Shown here: positions 8,424 through 17,333 of the stretch, piece by piece
Layout of the letters: each line of letters begins with the position of its first letter
Numbering within the stretch: the stretch's first letter is position 1
Origin: Azospirillum sp. SYSU D00513
GTDB taxonomy: Bacteria > Pseudomonadota > Alphaproteobacteria > Azospirillales > Azospirillaceae
DNA length: 64,000 bases
Assembly: GCF_017356015.1 (NCBI RefSeq)
Contig: NZ_JAFIQV010000021.1
Coordinates: 1 to 64,000, forward strand
Direction of reading: 5' to 3'
The notes under the pieces: model-generated
Database searches by the model: none
Seen by the model: only the letters and a program-made list of their open reading frames with translations
What the model was told of the DNA's origin: nothing
Translations under genes and position numbers: made by a program

Positions 8424-10556
8424 CTATTTCTCGTTGAGGGCGGTCACGCCGGTCCAGCCGGCGGCGGGCTCGCCCAGGCGGGCGGCGGCCTTGCGCCGCA
8501 TCACGGCGGCGGCCGGGTCGAGAAGGGCCAGAGGCTCGAACGCGGCAGCGGCCTCGCCGAAGCGGCCGGCGCGCCAAACCGCCAGGGCCTCGGCGTAGGC
8601 CATGCGCCGCGCGCCCTCCGCCGGATCCGCCCGGCGTTCCACGGCCAGCGGCTCGTGGAGCGTCACGGGCTCGCCGCGCCCGGCCACCTGGACCGTGTCC
8701 AACTCCCGGAAGGCGGCGGCGTCGCCGTGCCGGGCGACGGTCCCCTCGCTGACCAGGACGGCGGTCCCGTAGACCTTGTTCACGCCCTCCAGCCGCGAGG
8801 CGAGGTTCACCGTGTCGCCCATGACCGTATAGTTCAGGCGGCGCGGCGAGCCGATGTTGCCGATCAGCGCCGGGCCGCTGGCGACGCCGATGCGGCAGGT
8901 CGCGCGCTCCCCGTCGCCGTAGGCGAGCAGCGTCGGGTCGGCCTCCAGGGCCGCGCGCATGGCGAGCGCGGCGTCCACCGCCGCCCGCGCGTGGTTGGCC
9001 GGGCAATAGGGGGCACCGAACACGGCCAGCACGGCGTCGCCGATGTATTTGTCCACGAAGCCGCCATGCGCCTCGACGATGTCGGTCATCGTCGTGAAAT
9101 AGCGGTTCAGGATGAGGACGAGCTGCTCCGGCGGCAGCGCCTCGGACAGCGCGGTGAAGCCGGCGATGTCGCTGAACAGGATGGACAGCTCCCGCTTCTC
9201 GCCGCCGAGGCTCGGCGTCCGGCCGGACGCCAGCATTTCGTCGATCAGCCGGGCCGGCAGGTAGAGCCGGAAGGCGTTGCGGATGTGGCGCTGGTCGCGG
9301 TCGAGCACCGTGAAGCGGACGGCCAGCAGCAGGGGCAGGGGCAGCACCGCCGCGACGCCGCCCGGAAGATAGGGCAGCACGATCCCGCTCCGGAAGGACA
9401 TCAGGGACGCGAGGCTCCAGGCCGCCAGCACCAGCGCCAGCCCGCCGGCCGCCGCCAGCGGCTTGAGCGAGAGGGTCAGCGCCGCAGCTGCCAGAGCCAG
9501 CCCCAGCAGGAGGGCCGCGGCCAGCGCCGGCCCCGCCTCGTCCAGCGCGTTCCCCGCCATCAGGTTCGACACGGCGGCGGCGTGCAGATAGACACCGGGA
9601 ACGCTGTCGCGCCGGTGGTCCTCGTGCAGGCCGGCCATCACCGGCAGGCGGCAGCGTTCGGGCTGGTTGGTCCCCTCGGGCTTGGTGACCCAGCGGTTGG
9701 AGGAGAGCTTGCGGTCCTCCACGTCCAGCACGGTGCCGACCAGCACGGCCTTGCCCCTGAAATGCCGCTCGAAATAGGCGCTGTCGCCCGCCTCGGCGCA
9801 GGCGTGCAGGTCGGCGAGCGAATAGGTCGGAATCGCGCCGGCGACCGTCGGGTGGTTGATCAGCATGCGGTTGGAGGCGCTGCCCGGGATGGCGTAGCCG
9901 GCGAGGCTGGCACCGCCGGGGCCGCGTTCCAGCGGCGCGCCCAGCGCGCGGGCGGCGATCTCCACGGCCAGCCCCGGCTCCTGCCATGGCGCGCCGTCGG
10001 GGCCGGCGGCGGTCAGGGTCAGCGGCACGCGGCGCAGCACGCCGTCGGGATCCTCCACGAGATTGACCGAACGGATGTTGGCCGCCCCGCCGGCGGCCAG
10101 GGCGTGGCCGCGGTAGGGCACGAGAGGCTCGGTCTGGTGCTGCACCTTGGCGAGCACGAGGCTGCCGGCCTTGCCGCCGCGGCGGAGTGCGAGAAGGTAA
10201 TCGCGCTCGAATCCGGGGACCAGCGTCTCCACCGAGGTCGGGTGGATCACGTCCATGCCGACCACCTTGGCGCCGCCGTCGAACAGCGCGTTCAGCACGG
10301 TGCCGAGGCGCGGGGTCCACATGGCCTGGGGCGTGCCGGCGAAGGGCGGGCGGCGGTAGGTTTCCTCGTCGATGCCGACCACCACCACCGGGGATGGCTG
10401 GGGTCCCGGCGCCGGCCCGTAGGATGCGTCGCGCAGCCAGTAGAGCGTGTCGATGGACGGTCCCTGCAGCTCCCCGCGCGCTGTCCAGGCCAGCAGCGCG
10501 CACAGCACGGCGCCGGCAAGCCCGACGAGCAGCAGGCGGCGGGCGCGGGGCGTCAT
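8424..10556 (-). CDS. CHASE2-domain class III adenylate cyclase, 710 aa
   Basis: An N-terminal membrane anchor precedes a CHASE2 sensor domain (about 28-330, VVVVGIDEETYRRPP, VVGMDVIHP, GKAVLVGTVLD). Three hydrophobic helices follow (about 338-415), then a class III cyclase domain from about 450. The metal-binding Asp463 (FSDIAGF) and Asp507 (YIGDAVLAVFG) are present. Lys454 (EKRELS) and Asp581 (MGDTVN) are the usual adenine-specifying pair, and Asn584/Arg588 (NLASRLE) complete the site, so it should be an active adenylate cyclase. A short TPR-like C-terminus follows. CHASE2 cyclases commonly sit next to FecR-domain proteins, and one ends 19 bases upstream here. The periplasmic CHASE2 domain probably senses the FecR protein or a shared signal. 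Confidence 0.9.
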   Translation of the reverse strand: MTPRARRLLLVGLAGAVLCALLAWTARGELQGPSIDTLYWLRDASYGPAPGPQPSPVVVVGIDEETYRRPPFAGTPQAMWTPRLGTVLNALFDGGAKVVGMDVIHPTSVETLVPGFERDYLLALRRGGKAGSLVLAKVQHQTEPLVPYRGHALAAGGAANIRSVNLVEDPDGVLRRVPLTLTAAGPDGAPWQEPGLAVEIAARALGAPLERGPGGASLAGYAIPGSASNRMLINHPTVAGAIPTYSLADLHACAEAGDSAYFERHFRGKAVLVGTVLDVEDRKLSSNRWVTKPEGTNQPERCRLPVMAGLHEDHRRDSVPGVYLHAAAVSNLMAGNALDEAGPALAAALLLGLALAAAALTLSLKPLAAAGGLALVLAAWSLASLMSFRSGIVLPYLPGGVAAVLPLPLLLAVRFTVLDRDQRHIRNAFRLYLPARLIDEMLASGRTPSLGGEKRELSILFSDIAGFTALSEALPPEQLVLILNRYFTTMTDIVEAHGGFVDKYIGDAVLAVFGAPYCPANHARAAVDAALAMRAALEADPTLLAYGDGERATCRIGVASGPALIGNIGSPRRLNYTVMGDTVNLASRLEGVNKVYGTAVLVSEGTVARHGDAAAFRELDTVQVAGRGEPVTLHEPLAVERRADPAEGARRMAYAEALAVWRAGRFGEAAAAFEPLALLDPAAAVMRRKAAARLGEPAAGWTGVTALNEK

Positions 10557-10575
10557 GGGCCGTGGCGTCTTAGCG

Positions 10576-11256
10576 TCAGAAGCGGATCAGGCGGCCGAGC
10601 GCCGGCCCGCCCTCGTCCTTGGCCTCCGGCGCGATCCGGATCAGCTGCGACCGGGCACCAGCCGTGACCCTGTAGGTGGCGCCGGCGGTCAGCGCCGGCC
10701 CGCCCTGCGCTCCACCTTGGGCCCCACCTTGGGCCCCACCTTGGGCCATGTCCAGCGTCCGGGCCTGCGCCTCGACCGTCAGCGTCTCCGCCGGCTGGTC
10801 GATCCGCTCGAAGGTGACCGGACCGGGGGTCGCCAGGATGAGGATCGGCCGGGTCTTGTAGAGGGTCTGGGCCGCGGGCTCCGCGGCACCGAGCACGGAC
10901 CGGTACACGGTTACCCCGGCCTTGCCGGCCTCGTTCGCGGCGAGGATCAGCGGCTCGCCGTCGCAGGGCATGGAGCCGCGCTCCACCTTGCCGTTCACGA
11001 CCTTGGATTCCCGGCTGCCGATGATGACCGTGCCGCCGGTGATGGTCTCCGTGACGCAGGAGGCCAGATAGCTCACGGACATGGTCTGCCCGTCCTCGAG
11101 CTTGAAGGTCCGGCCGGTCTGAAGATAGTCCATCGCCTGGATGCCGGGCACGGTGCCCGTCACATCCTCGACGAGCGCCGCGGGCTGGGAGGCCCAGGCC
11201 GTCCCGGCCGACAGGAGGGCAGCGGTTGCGAGGAGGATGCGTGTCGCCGCGGGCAT
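10576..11256 (-). CDS. secreted FecR-domain protein, 226 aa
   Basis: The signal peptide is residues 1-22 (ends TAWAS). Residues about 25-95 match the FecR-type beta-rich domain (ALVEDVTGTV, FKLEDGQTMSVSYLASC, GGTVIIGSRESKV). A low-complexity insert AQGG repeated four times, coded by three perfect 12-bp DNA repeats, lies near residue 175. Start ATG 11256 has GGGGAA five bases upstream. It is first in a three-gene run with the CHASE2 cyclase and the cNMP membrane protein, so it is probably the periplasmic partner of the CHASE2 sensor. Confidence 0.8.
   Translation of the reverse strand: MPAATRILLATAALLSAGTAWASQPAALVEDVTGTVPGIQAMDYLQTGRTFKLEDGQTMSVSYLASCVTETITGGTVIIGSRESKVVNGKVERGSMPCDGEPLILAANEAGKAGVTVYRSVLGAAEPAAQTLYKTRPILILATPGPVTFERIDQPAETLTVEAQARTLDMAQGGAQGGAQGGAQGGPALTAGATYRVTAGARSQLIRIAPEAKDEGGPALGRLIRF
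10712..10747. repeat. three tandem copies of a 12-bp unit inside the FecR gene
   Basis: CCACCTTGGGCC occurs three times head to tail without mismatch (10712-10723, 10724-10735, 10736-10747). It codes for Gly-Ala-Gln-Gly units on the minus strand. Because the unit is a multiple of three, gain or loss would change length but not the frame. Confidence 0.95.
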
Positions 11257-11430
11257 CGGAGTTCCCCAGGATCTCTGGTTTGGTCGCGTGAAGGTCAGGG
11301 GCGCGCGGGAAACGGATGCCAGTCGCGCGGGCCCGTGAGCTAAAGAAGCTGCGGCAATCTTAACATTGAATTAATGCCTCGGGAGCCTGGCGGGCGGCCC
11401 CGCCGGTCCGGCGGGCTCCCCCCAGGAGTT

Positions 11431-11459
11431 TTGGCGATCCCATGCATTTGATGTATATT
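11431..11459 (+). promoter_or_regulatory. sigma-70-type promoter of the chaperone-usher operon
   Basis: TTGGCG (11431-11436) and TATATT (11454-11459) are separated by 17 bases. Transcription would start near 11466, leaving a leader of about 29 bases before the chaperone ATG at 11495. An AT-rich patch at 11355-11376 lies upstream and may be an UP-like element or serve the divergent FecR operon. Confidence 0.55.
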
Positions 11460-11494
11460 GCGCACCATCGGGTTTACTCCAGAAAGTACGCTCC

Positions 11495-12226
11495 ATGACC
11501 GGTCGCCGCCTGCTCGGCCTCGCCGTCCTCGCCCTCGGCCTGCTCGCCGAGGCCACGGTGCCGGCCCATGCCTTCCGCCTCGTTCCCATCGAGATGCAGT
11601 TCGAACCGGCGGGCCGTGGCGCCACCCAGATCTTCCGGCTGGAGAACGACACCGCCGAGCCGGTCGCGGTCGAGCTGACGATGATGAGCCGGCGCATGAA
11701 CGAGCGGGGGGAGGATCAGCTGGAGGACGCCTCGGACCGTTTCGTGGTCTATCCGGAGCAGGTGGTCCTTCAGGCCAACCAGAGCCAGTCCGTCCGTGTC
11801 CAGTGGATCGGCCCGGCCACGCCCGAGCGCGAGCTGGCCTTCCGGCTGGTGGCGGAGCAGCTCCCCGTCGATCTCGGCCGCGCGCCGCCGAAGGGTGGGC
11901 AGGTGCGCCTGCTGGTGCGCTATGTGGGCTCGGTCTACATCACCCCGCCGGGCGCCAAGCCGGACCTCGCCGTGACCGCGCTGGCGCCGGAGGGCAAGCA
12001 GCTCGCCGTGACTGTCGCCAACCGGGGCACCGCCCGCCAGATCCTGCGCGACCCCACGCTGACCATCCAGGCGGGCGGCAAGCCGGTGCAGGTCCGCGGC
12101 GCCGGCCTCGCCGGCCTGACGGGGGAAAACCTGCTGGCCGGCGCCACCCGCCGCTTCCTGATCCCGATGCCGGCCGGACTGGCGAAGGGTCCGCTCAGCG
12201 GCTCGCTGGCCGTCACCGATCCCTGA
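11495..12226 (+). CDS. periplasmic pilus chaperone (PapD-like, archaic chaperone-usher type), 243 aa
   Basis: The signal peptide ends at about residue 26 (VPAHAFRL). The first Ig-like domain reads LVPIEMQFEPAGRGATQIFRLEN, then VVYPEQVVLQANQSQSVRVQW, where the alternating hydrophobic G1-strand region donates to pilin subunits. The second domain (about 145-243) contains KPDLAVTALAP and QLAVTVANRGTARQIL. Such chaperones complete the fold of pilin subunits in the periplasm and pass them to the usher. It is first in an operon, 18 bases before the usher gene. Confidence 0.9.
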   Translation: MTGRRLLGLAVLALGLLAEATVPAHAFRLVPIEMQFEPAGRGATQIFRLENDTAEPVAVELTMMSRRMNERGEDQLEDASDRFVVYPEQVVLQANQSQSVRVQWIGPATPERELAFRLVAEQLPVDLGRAPPKGGQVRLLVRYVGSVYITPPGAKPDLAVTALAPEGKQLAVTVANRGTARQILRDPTLTIQAGGKPVQVRGAGLAGLTGENLLAGATRRFLIPMPAGLAKGPLSGSLAVTDP

Positions 12227-12244
12227 CCGCCGGCAGCCGATCCC

Positions 12245-14785
12245 GTGCCCGCCGGACGGCCGCATCCCTCCTTCCTGCTGGCGGCGCTCCTCGCGGCGCT
12301 GACCCTGCCCCTTGCCGGGACGGACGGGGCGCGGGCGCAGGCTCCCGCTCCTGCCCCTCCGGCCAAATCGTCGGAGGACATCTTCCGCGAGGTTTTCGGG
12401 GGCAAGAGGAAGGCGGCCCCGGCGGTGCGGGAGCTGGAGGTGCCGCTGACCGTCGGCGGGCGGGACGCCGGGACCGTGCCGGCCCGCGTCGCCGGCGACC
12501 CCGCGCAGACCCGCGTCGCGGCGGCCCCGCTGCTCGCCGCGCTGGAACCGCTGGTCCGGCCCGATGCGCTGGAGCGGCTGCGGGGCCTGCCGCCGGAAGA
12601 CGGCGGCTTCCTCGCCCTGCCGGAGCTGTCCGGGGACGGCATGGCCTTCGCCTTCGACCCTGCCGAGATTCTGGTGTCGGTCACGCTTGATCCCGCGCTC
12701 CGCCGCGCGGTGGAGCTGGACCTGCGCGGCGGCCTGCGCCCGCCGTCCGGAAACGCGGTGGTCGAGCCGGCGGCCGTCAGCGCCTTCACCAACATCGGCG
12801 TCAACGAGGAATGGTCGATCCTGTCGGACGGGCGCACCGGCGGGCGGGTGCCGTTGGGCATCGCCTTCTCCCACGGGGTCAACCTCGGCGGGCTGGTGCT
12901 GGAAGGGGCCAGCTTCTACGACGAGGACGGGGCGGATCGCTGGCAGCGCGGCAACCTGCGCCTGACGAAGGACTGGGTGGATGCCCGCCTGCGGGCCAGC
13001 GCCGGCGACCTCGTCTATCCGGCGACGGGCTTCCAGTCCGGCCAGCAGGTCGGCGGATTCCTGATCGCCCGCAACTTCCAGCTCCAGCCCTACGCGCTCT
13101 ACCAGCCCACGGGCCAGCAGGAGTTCATCCTGAACGAGCCTTCCACGGTCGAGGTGGCGGTCAACGGCCGGCCGACGCGCAGCTACCGGCTGCCCGTGGG
13201 GTCCTACAATCTGCGGAACTTCCCCGGCACGCTCGGCACCAACGACGTCACCCTGCGCATCACCGACGCCTTTGGGCGGACCCAGACCATTTCCGTCCCC
13301 TATTTCTTCGACAATCAGCTGCTGGCCGAGGGAATTCACGAGTTCGCCTATGCCGGCGGGCTGCCGACGCGGATCGAGGAGGGGACTTATCACTATGAGC
13401 GCGGCCGGCCGAGCGTCTCGGGAAGCCACCGCGTCGGCATCACCGACCGGCTGACGCTCGGCTTCAACGCGCAGGCCGACCGCACCCAGCGGCTGTTCGG
13501 CGGCGAGCTGCTGTTCGCCACGGCGCTCGGCACCATCGCCGTGGAGCCGGCGGTGAGCAGCGGGCATGGGCTGAAGAGCGACAGCGCGGTGCGGGTCAGC
13601 TACCGCGACTTCTCGATGGGCGACAGCTACTGGAAACAGCGCAGCGTCACCGCCTCCGCGACATGGCGCGGTGCCGGCTTCGCCCCATTCGGCGTCGCCG
13701 AGCCGCGCAACCCGGTGAGGCTGGACCTCGCGCTGCGCGTCAGCCAGCCCGTGAACGAATGGCTCACCACCAGCCTCGGCGGCCGCCACCAGTTCTCCCG
13801 CGACCCGGAAGGGGGGGACGCCTCCAACCTGGAGCTTCTGCTGCGCAGCCGCCTGTCGCGCTCGCTCGCCCTCGACCTGTCGGTGGAGCACAACCGCGAC
13901 GCCGACGGGCGGCGGGAGGTCGCCGGCTTCGCCAGCCTGCGCTACAGCTTCGACGGCTTCCGCCAGAGCGTCGGGGCCAGCGCCGACACGTCGGCCGGAG
14001 AGCGCCGGCTGGACTGGCGCTACCGCGACCTGGGCATCGTCAACACGGTCGATGCGGGCGTGCAGCTCACGCGGGACGAGGATGGCGAGCGCGCGGAGGG
14101 CGACGCCACCTTCGTGCACCAGCGCTTCATCGCCACGGCCCGCAGCAGCTATCTCAGCCGGCTGGAGGATGCGGAATCCGCGTTCGGGCGGCGCAGCTAC
14201 GACCGGCGCACCGCGCTGGGATTCTCCACCGGGCTGGTCTTCGCCGACGGGCATGTCGGCGTGACGCGCCCGGTGAACGACTCCTTCGCCATCGTGTCCG
14301 CCCACCCGCGGCTCGATGGCAAGGCCGTCACCGTCGATCCCTTCGAGGAGCGCTACACGGCCCGCACCGATTTCCTGGGCGCTCCGGTGCTGCCGGACCT
14401 TACCGCCTACCGGCAGCAGGCGCTGCTGCTCGACGTGCCGGACGCGCCGGTCAACCATGACCTCGGCAACGACCGGCCGGTGATGGCGCCGACATACCGC
14501 AGCGGCACGGTCGTCCCGATCGGCACTGACACCACCGCCGGACTGTCCGGGGTCCTCAAGGATGGGGAGGGGGCGCCGCTGGCGCTCCAGTCCGGGGTGC
14601 TCCGGCCGCTGTCCGGCGGCGGCGAGATCCTGTTCTTTTCCAACCGCCAGGGCCGTTTCCGGATCGAGGGGGTGCGGCCGGGCGGCTGGACGCTCACCGT
14701 CTTCGGCCTGGAGGACCGGCCCGTCGCCATCACCGTTCCGCCGGAGGCGGACGCGCTCATCGATCTTGGAGAGGTCCGGCCATGA
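12245..14785 (+). CDS. outer-membrane usher protein (FimD/PapC family), 846 aa
   Basis: It starts at GTG 12245 and has a signal peptide to about residue 33 (ARAQA). The N-terminal domain (FREVFGGKRK ... LEVPLTVGG) recruits chaperone-subunit complexes. A long beta-barrel from about residue 180 (FTNIGVNEEWSI, GRVPLGIAFSHGV) includes the plug segment (STVEVAVNGRPTRSYRLPVG) typical of ushers. C-terminal plug-like Ig domains end the protein (GRFRIEGVRPGGWTLTVFGL). It forms the pore that secretes and assembles the pilus. The stop overlaps the next gene's ATG (ATGA at 14782-14785), so translation is coupled. Confidence 0.93.
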   Translation: MPAGRPHPSFLLAALLAALTLPLAGTDGARAQAPAPAPPAKSSEDIFREVFGGKRKAAPAVRELEVPLTVGGRDAGTVPARVAGDPAQTRVAAAPLLAALEPLVRPDALERLRGLPPEDGGFLALPELSGDGMAFAFDPAEILVSVTLDPALRRAVELDLRGGLRPPSGNAVVEPAAVSAFTNIGVNEEWSILSDGRTGGRVPLGIAFSHGVNLGGLVLEGASFYDEDGADRWQRGNLRLTKDWVDARLRASAGDLVYPATGFQSGQQVGGFLIARNFQLQPYALYQPTGQQEFILNEPSTVEVAVNGRPTRSYRLPVGSYNLRNFPGTLGTNDVTLRITDAFGRTQTISVPYFFDNQLLAEGIHEFAYAGGLPTRIEEGTYHYERGRPSVSGSHRVGITDRLTLGFNAQADRTQRLFGGELLFATALGTIAVEPAVSSGHGLKSDSAVRVSYRDFSMGDSYWKQRSVTASATWRGAGFAPFGVAEPRNPVRLDLALRVSQPVNEWLTTSLGGRHQFSRDPEGGDASNLELLLRSRLSRSLALDLSVEHNRDADGRREVAGFASLRYSFDGFRQSVGASADTSAGERRLDWRYRDLGIVNTVDAGVQLTRDEDGERAEGDATFVHQRFIATARSSYLSRLEDAESAFGRRSYDRRTALGFSTGLVFADGHVGVTRPVNDSFAIVSAHPRLDGKAVTVDPFEERYTARTDFLGAPVLPDLTAYRQQALLLDVPDAPVNHDLGNDRPVMAPTYRSGTVVPIGTDTTAGLSGVLKDGEGAPLALQSGVLRPLSGGGEILFFSNRQGRFRIEGVRPGGWTLTVFGLEDRPVAITVPPEADALIDLGEVRP

Positions 14786-15693
14786 GGCTTCCATTCGCCA
14801 CCCTGCTTTGGGTTGCCCTGCTCGCGCCGGTTCTGGCAGCCGGGAGCGCCGAGGCCTGCCGGCTGGATCTGCGCAGCGTGGATGACATCCGCTTTTCCGG
14901 CCGCTACGACCCCTTCGCGGGGAGCCAGCCGCCGCGTTCCATGATTTTCCAGGTCCGGAACAAGGACAAGGACCGCTGCAGCTTCGGCGTCGGCATCGAC
15001 CGGGGCCAGAACGGAAATCGGCGCATGCAGGGTGGGGGCTTCCTGGCCTACGAGGTGGTCGGCCCGGACAACCGGCCCGCCGCCGACGCGCCCTCAGGGC
15101 CGGGCAACGGCCTGCTCGCCGGCACGGTCGGCGATGACGACGCCGTGGTCACGGTGTGGGCGGCCATCGCCGCCGGGCAGCTCGTCGAGCCCGGCCGCTA
15201 CCGCGACCGGCTGACGGTCAGCCTGTACGAGCTGTCCGGCGGGCAACCGGGCCAGCTGCACGACCGGCAGACCATCGAGGTGGAGGCGGAGGTCGGCTCC
15301 GCGATGCAGAGCAAGCTGATCGTCGGCGGGGCGAGGGGCGAGCTGGACGGACGCGTCGCCACGCTCGATTTCGGGGAGATGCGGACCGGCGATTCCCTGT
15401 CCTTCGGGGTGGAGGTCGCCGGCAACACCCCTTACGCCGTGCGGCTGGAATCGGAGAACGGCGGCGCCTTCGCCGGCGTGGACGCGAACAACCGCGAGGG
15501 GCGCATCGGCTACAGCCTGTCCATGGACGGGGCTGTCCTGCCGCTCGGCGGCCCGGTGAGCATGACGGGGGGCGGCTCCTCGGGCGCGGGGGGATCGCAC
15601 GAGCACCATTTCGAGGTCCGGGTCGGCGACACCTCACGCGCGCTCGCCGGCCGCTACGCCGACAGCCTCACCGTCACCGTGTCTGCCCGATAG
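14782..15693 (+). CDS. two-domain spore-coat-U-like protein, probable pilus tip adhesin, 303 aa
   Basis: The signal peptide ends in AEA before CRLDLRSV. Two SCPU-type (spore coat protein U) Ig-like domains are visible: about 26-165 and 180-303, the second ending ALAGRYADSLTVTVSAR, the donor-strand-accepting edge of such subunits. In archaic chaperone-usher systems the two-domain subunit sits at the pilus tip and binds the surface or host. The start overlaps the usher stop by four bases, so it belongs to the same operon. Confidence 0.85.
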   Translation: MRLPFATLLWVALLAPVLAAGSAEACRLDLRSVDDIRFSGRYDPFAGSQPPRSMIFQVRNKDKDRCSFGVGIDRGQNGNRRMQGGGFLAYEVVGPDNRPAADAPSGPGNGLLAGTVGDDDAVVTVWAAIAAGQLVEPGRYRDRLTVSLYELSGGQPGQLHDRQTIEVEAEVGSAMQSKLIVGGARGELDGRVATLDFGEMRTGDSLSFGVEVAGNTPYAVRLESENGGAFAGVDANNREGRIGYSLSMDGAVLPLGGPVSMTGGGSSGAGGSHEHHFEVRVGDTSRALAGRYADSLTVTVSAR

Positions 15694-15719
15694 ACGCACC
15701 CGAGGATAAGGAAACCCGC

Positions 15720-16196
15720 ATGGCGCACGCGCGTTCAATCGTTCCGGTGGCCCTTCCGGCGGCCGGTGCCGTGCTGACGGCGCTTGCCGCCGCCGCCCTG
15801 GCCGGTCCGGGGGGCAGCGGCCAGATCCAGCTGCGCGCGCAGGTGCCAGCGCTGTGCAGCGTCGCCGTCGCCGACCTCGGCGTGGCGCTCGACCTCGCCC
15901 GGCCGCTGGAACGCGTGGCCGTCGCCACGGTGGAGGAGCGCTGCAACGCGGCGGGCGGCTACAAGGTCTCGGTCAGCACCCGCAACGGCGGCGAGCTGCG
16001 TTCCGGTGAGGGAAGCGCCGTTCCCTACCGCCTCGAGTATGACGGAGCGTCGCCGCGCGAGGGCGGCCTGGTCGCCACCCGCGCCGCTTCGCCGCTGCCG
16101 CAAAGCCGCGAACTTTCGGTTTCGACGGCACCGCGGCCCGGCACACCGGCGGGCAGCTACATGGACACGGTTACCGTCACAATCTCCGGCGAATAG
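15720..16196 (+). CDS. spore-coat-U-like minor pilin subunit, 158 aa
   Basis: The signal peptide ends about residue 28 (AAAALA-GPGG). One SCPU domain follows, with the Cys pair CSVAVAD ... ERCNAAGGYKVSVST and the terminal strand GSYMDTVTVTISGE. ATG 15720 has AAGGAA about seven bases upstream. It is 26 bases after the tip-adhesin gene and in the same operon. It is less Gly/Asn-rich than the next pilin, so I take it as a minor or adaptor subunit. Confidence 0.82.
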   Translation: MAHARSIVPVALPAAGAVLTALAAAALAGPGGSGQIQLRAQVPALCSVAVADLGVALDLARPLERVAVATVEERCNAAGGYKVSVSTRNGGELRSGEGSAVPYRLEYDGASPREGGLVATRAASPLPQSRELSVSTAPRPGTPAGSYMDTVTVTISGE

Positions 16197-16381
16197 GCGC
16201 CGCCGCGAAACCCCTGAAGGTGTCCCGGCACATCCTGCGCCACCCCGACGGATCTTTCCGGGTACCGGGACGAAATTGCCGGGTGACGGCGCGAGCGGGT
16301 ACAGCGGGCCGGGCCGGCGGCGAAGGCGGCAACCTCATGATATTCTTGTGATTTTTTGGGGAGCCGCGGTTTTTTTCGCGG

Positions 16382-16397
16382 TTGGCACCGGTCTTGC
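16382..16397 (+). promoter_or_regulatory. sigma-54 (-24/-12) promoter of the pilin gene
   Basis: TTGGCAC, five bases, then TTGC matches the RpoN consensus TTGGCACG-N4-TTGCW, with GG (16384-16385) and GC (16396-16397) ten bases apart. Transcription would start near 16409, 40 bases before the pilin ATG. Upstream, an AT-rich tract (16337-16376) could be an IHF bend site. No activator site is recognised. Confidence 0.75.
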
Positions 16398-16448
16398 GAT
16401 TGGTCCTGGCAGAAAACGGCAACTGTCAGAACCAAGGGAACCGCGAAC

Positions 16449-16919
16449 ATGACCGCTTCCATCGCCCTCCGCGCCGCCTCCGTCTCCGCCGCCCTCCTGC
16501 TGGCCGCCTACGCCGTGCCCGTCCAGGCCGCCGGGGCAACCGGCACGTTGCGGCTGAAGGGGAACGTCACGCAGGTTTGCACGGTCGAGGTGAGGGACAT
16601 GGGCACCGACCTCAACCTCGTGAACGGCTCGAACACGGTGCCGGTGGGCGAGGTCACGGAGAACTGCAACAGCGGCACCGGCTACACCATCACCCTGACC
16701 TCGCAGAACCAGGGCAAGCTCACCAACGGCGTCGGCACCCAGGTCTCCTACACCGTGAATTACGACGGCGCGACCGGCGGCGCCCACGGACTCCAGGTAA
16801 ACCGCGACGGCGCCCGGTTCGACAAGAAGTCCACCCTGGCCGTGAACGTCAACGGCAACGCCCAGGCCATCGCCGGCAACTACACCGACACCGTCACCAT
16901 CACCATCGCAGCCAAGTGA
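16449..16919 (+). CDS. spore-coat-U-like major pilin subunit, 156 aa
   Basis: The signal peptide ends about residue 27 (VPVQAAGATG). One SCPU domain follows, with Cys residues in VTQVCTVEV and VTENCNSGTGYTITLTSQN and the strand GNYTDTVTITIAAK at the C-terminus. It is the close paralogue of the preceding subunit but has its own sigma-54 promoter, separated by 252 bases. That suggests it is the abundant shaft subunit made in quantity under RpoN control. AAGGGA precedes ATG 16449. Confidence 0.85.
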   Translation: MTASIALRAASVSAALLLAAYAVPVQAAGATGTLRLKGNVTQVCTVEVRDMGTDLNLVNGSNTVPVGEVTENCNSGTGYTITLTSQNQGKLTNGVGTQVSYTVNYDGATGGAHGLQVNRDGARFDKKSTLAVNVNGNAQAIAGNYTDTVTITIAAK

Positions 16920-17002
16920 TCCATTCGGTCGGCGGGCTGACAGGCCCCCGGCCACCGGCAAGGCAACGGCGCCCCAGGCGCCCTCACGCCCGGAGGAAGC
17001 CG

Positions 17003-17308
17003 ATGGCCTATTACAGCTCCCATTCCGAGACCGCGGCGCCGGGCGCGCGGCGGCCTTTCCTCAGCTTGCCGCGGCTGGTCTGCGGATTCCTGGCCCTGTT
17101 CGTCCTGCTGGAGACGGCGCACGCCGGCGGCTGGCTGGAGGTGCCCGACGGCCCCCATGTCTGCCTGGAGCGCCCGACCAAGGCCCAGGTCGAGGCCACC
17201 ATCGCGCGGCTCGGCCACGCGCGCCAGGTCGAAAGCGTGGAGATGGGGGCGGAATGCCCCTTCGCGACCTACGCCGCCGTCCAGCCCATGCGCTGGATCT
17301 GGGAGTGA
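17003..17308 (+). CDS. hypothetical membrane or secreted small protein, 101 aa
   Basis: An excellent ribosome site (GGAGG at 16992-16996) precedes ATG 17003. One hydrophobic stretch (about 25-41, LVCGFLALFVLLETAHA) follows a 24-residue polar lead, so it is either a signal peptide or an anchor. The exported part has two Cys (VCLERP, ECPF) and ends MRWIWE. No family is recognised. It follows the major pilin by 83 bases in the same direction and may be part of the pilus unit. Confidence 0.7.
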   Translation: MAYYSSHSETAAPGARRPFLSLPRLVCGFLALFVLLETAHAGGWLEVPDGPHVCLERPTKAQVEATIARLGHARQVESVEMGAECPFATYAAVQPMRWIWE

Positions 17309-17333
17309 GCATTTCCTTGGGGGCCGGCGCGCA

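Noticed and set aside
11474..14794. 1106-codon open frame opposite the usher gene
   Set aside because: It mirrors the usher in the antisense direction and shows no domain; long stopless antisense frames are expected in DNA this GC-rich.
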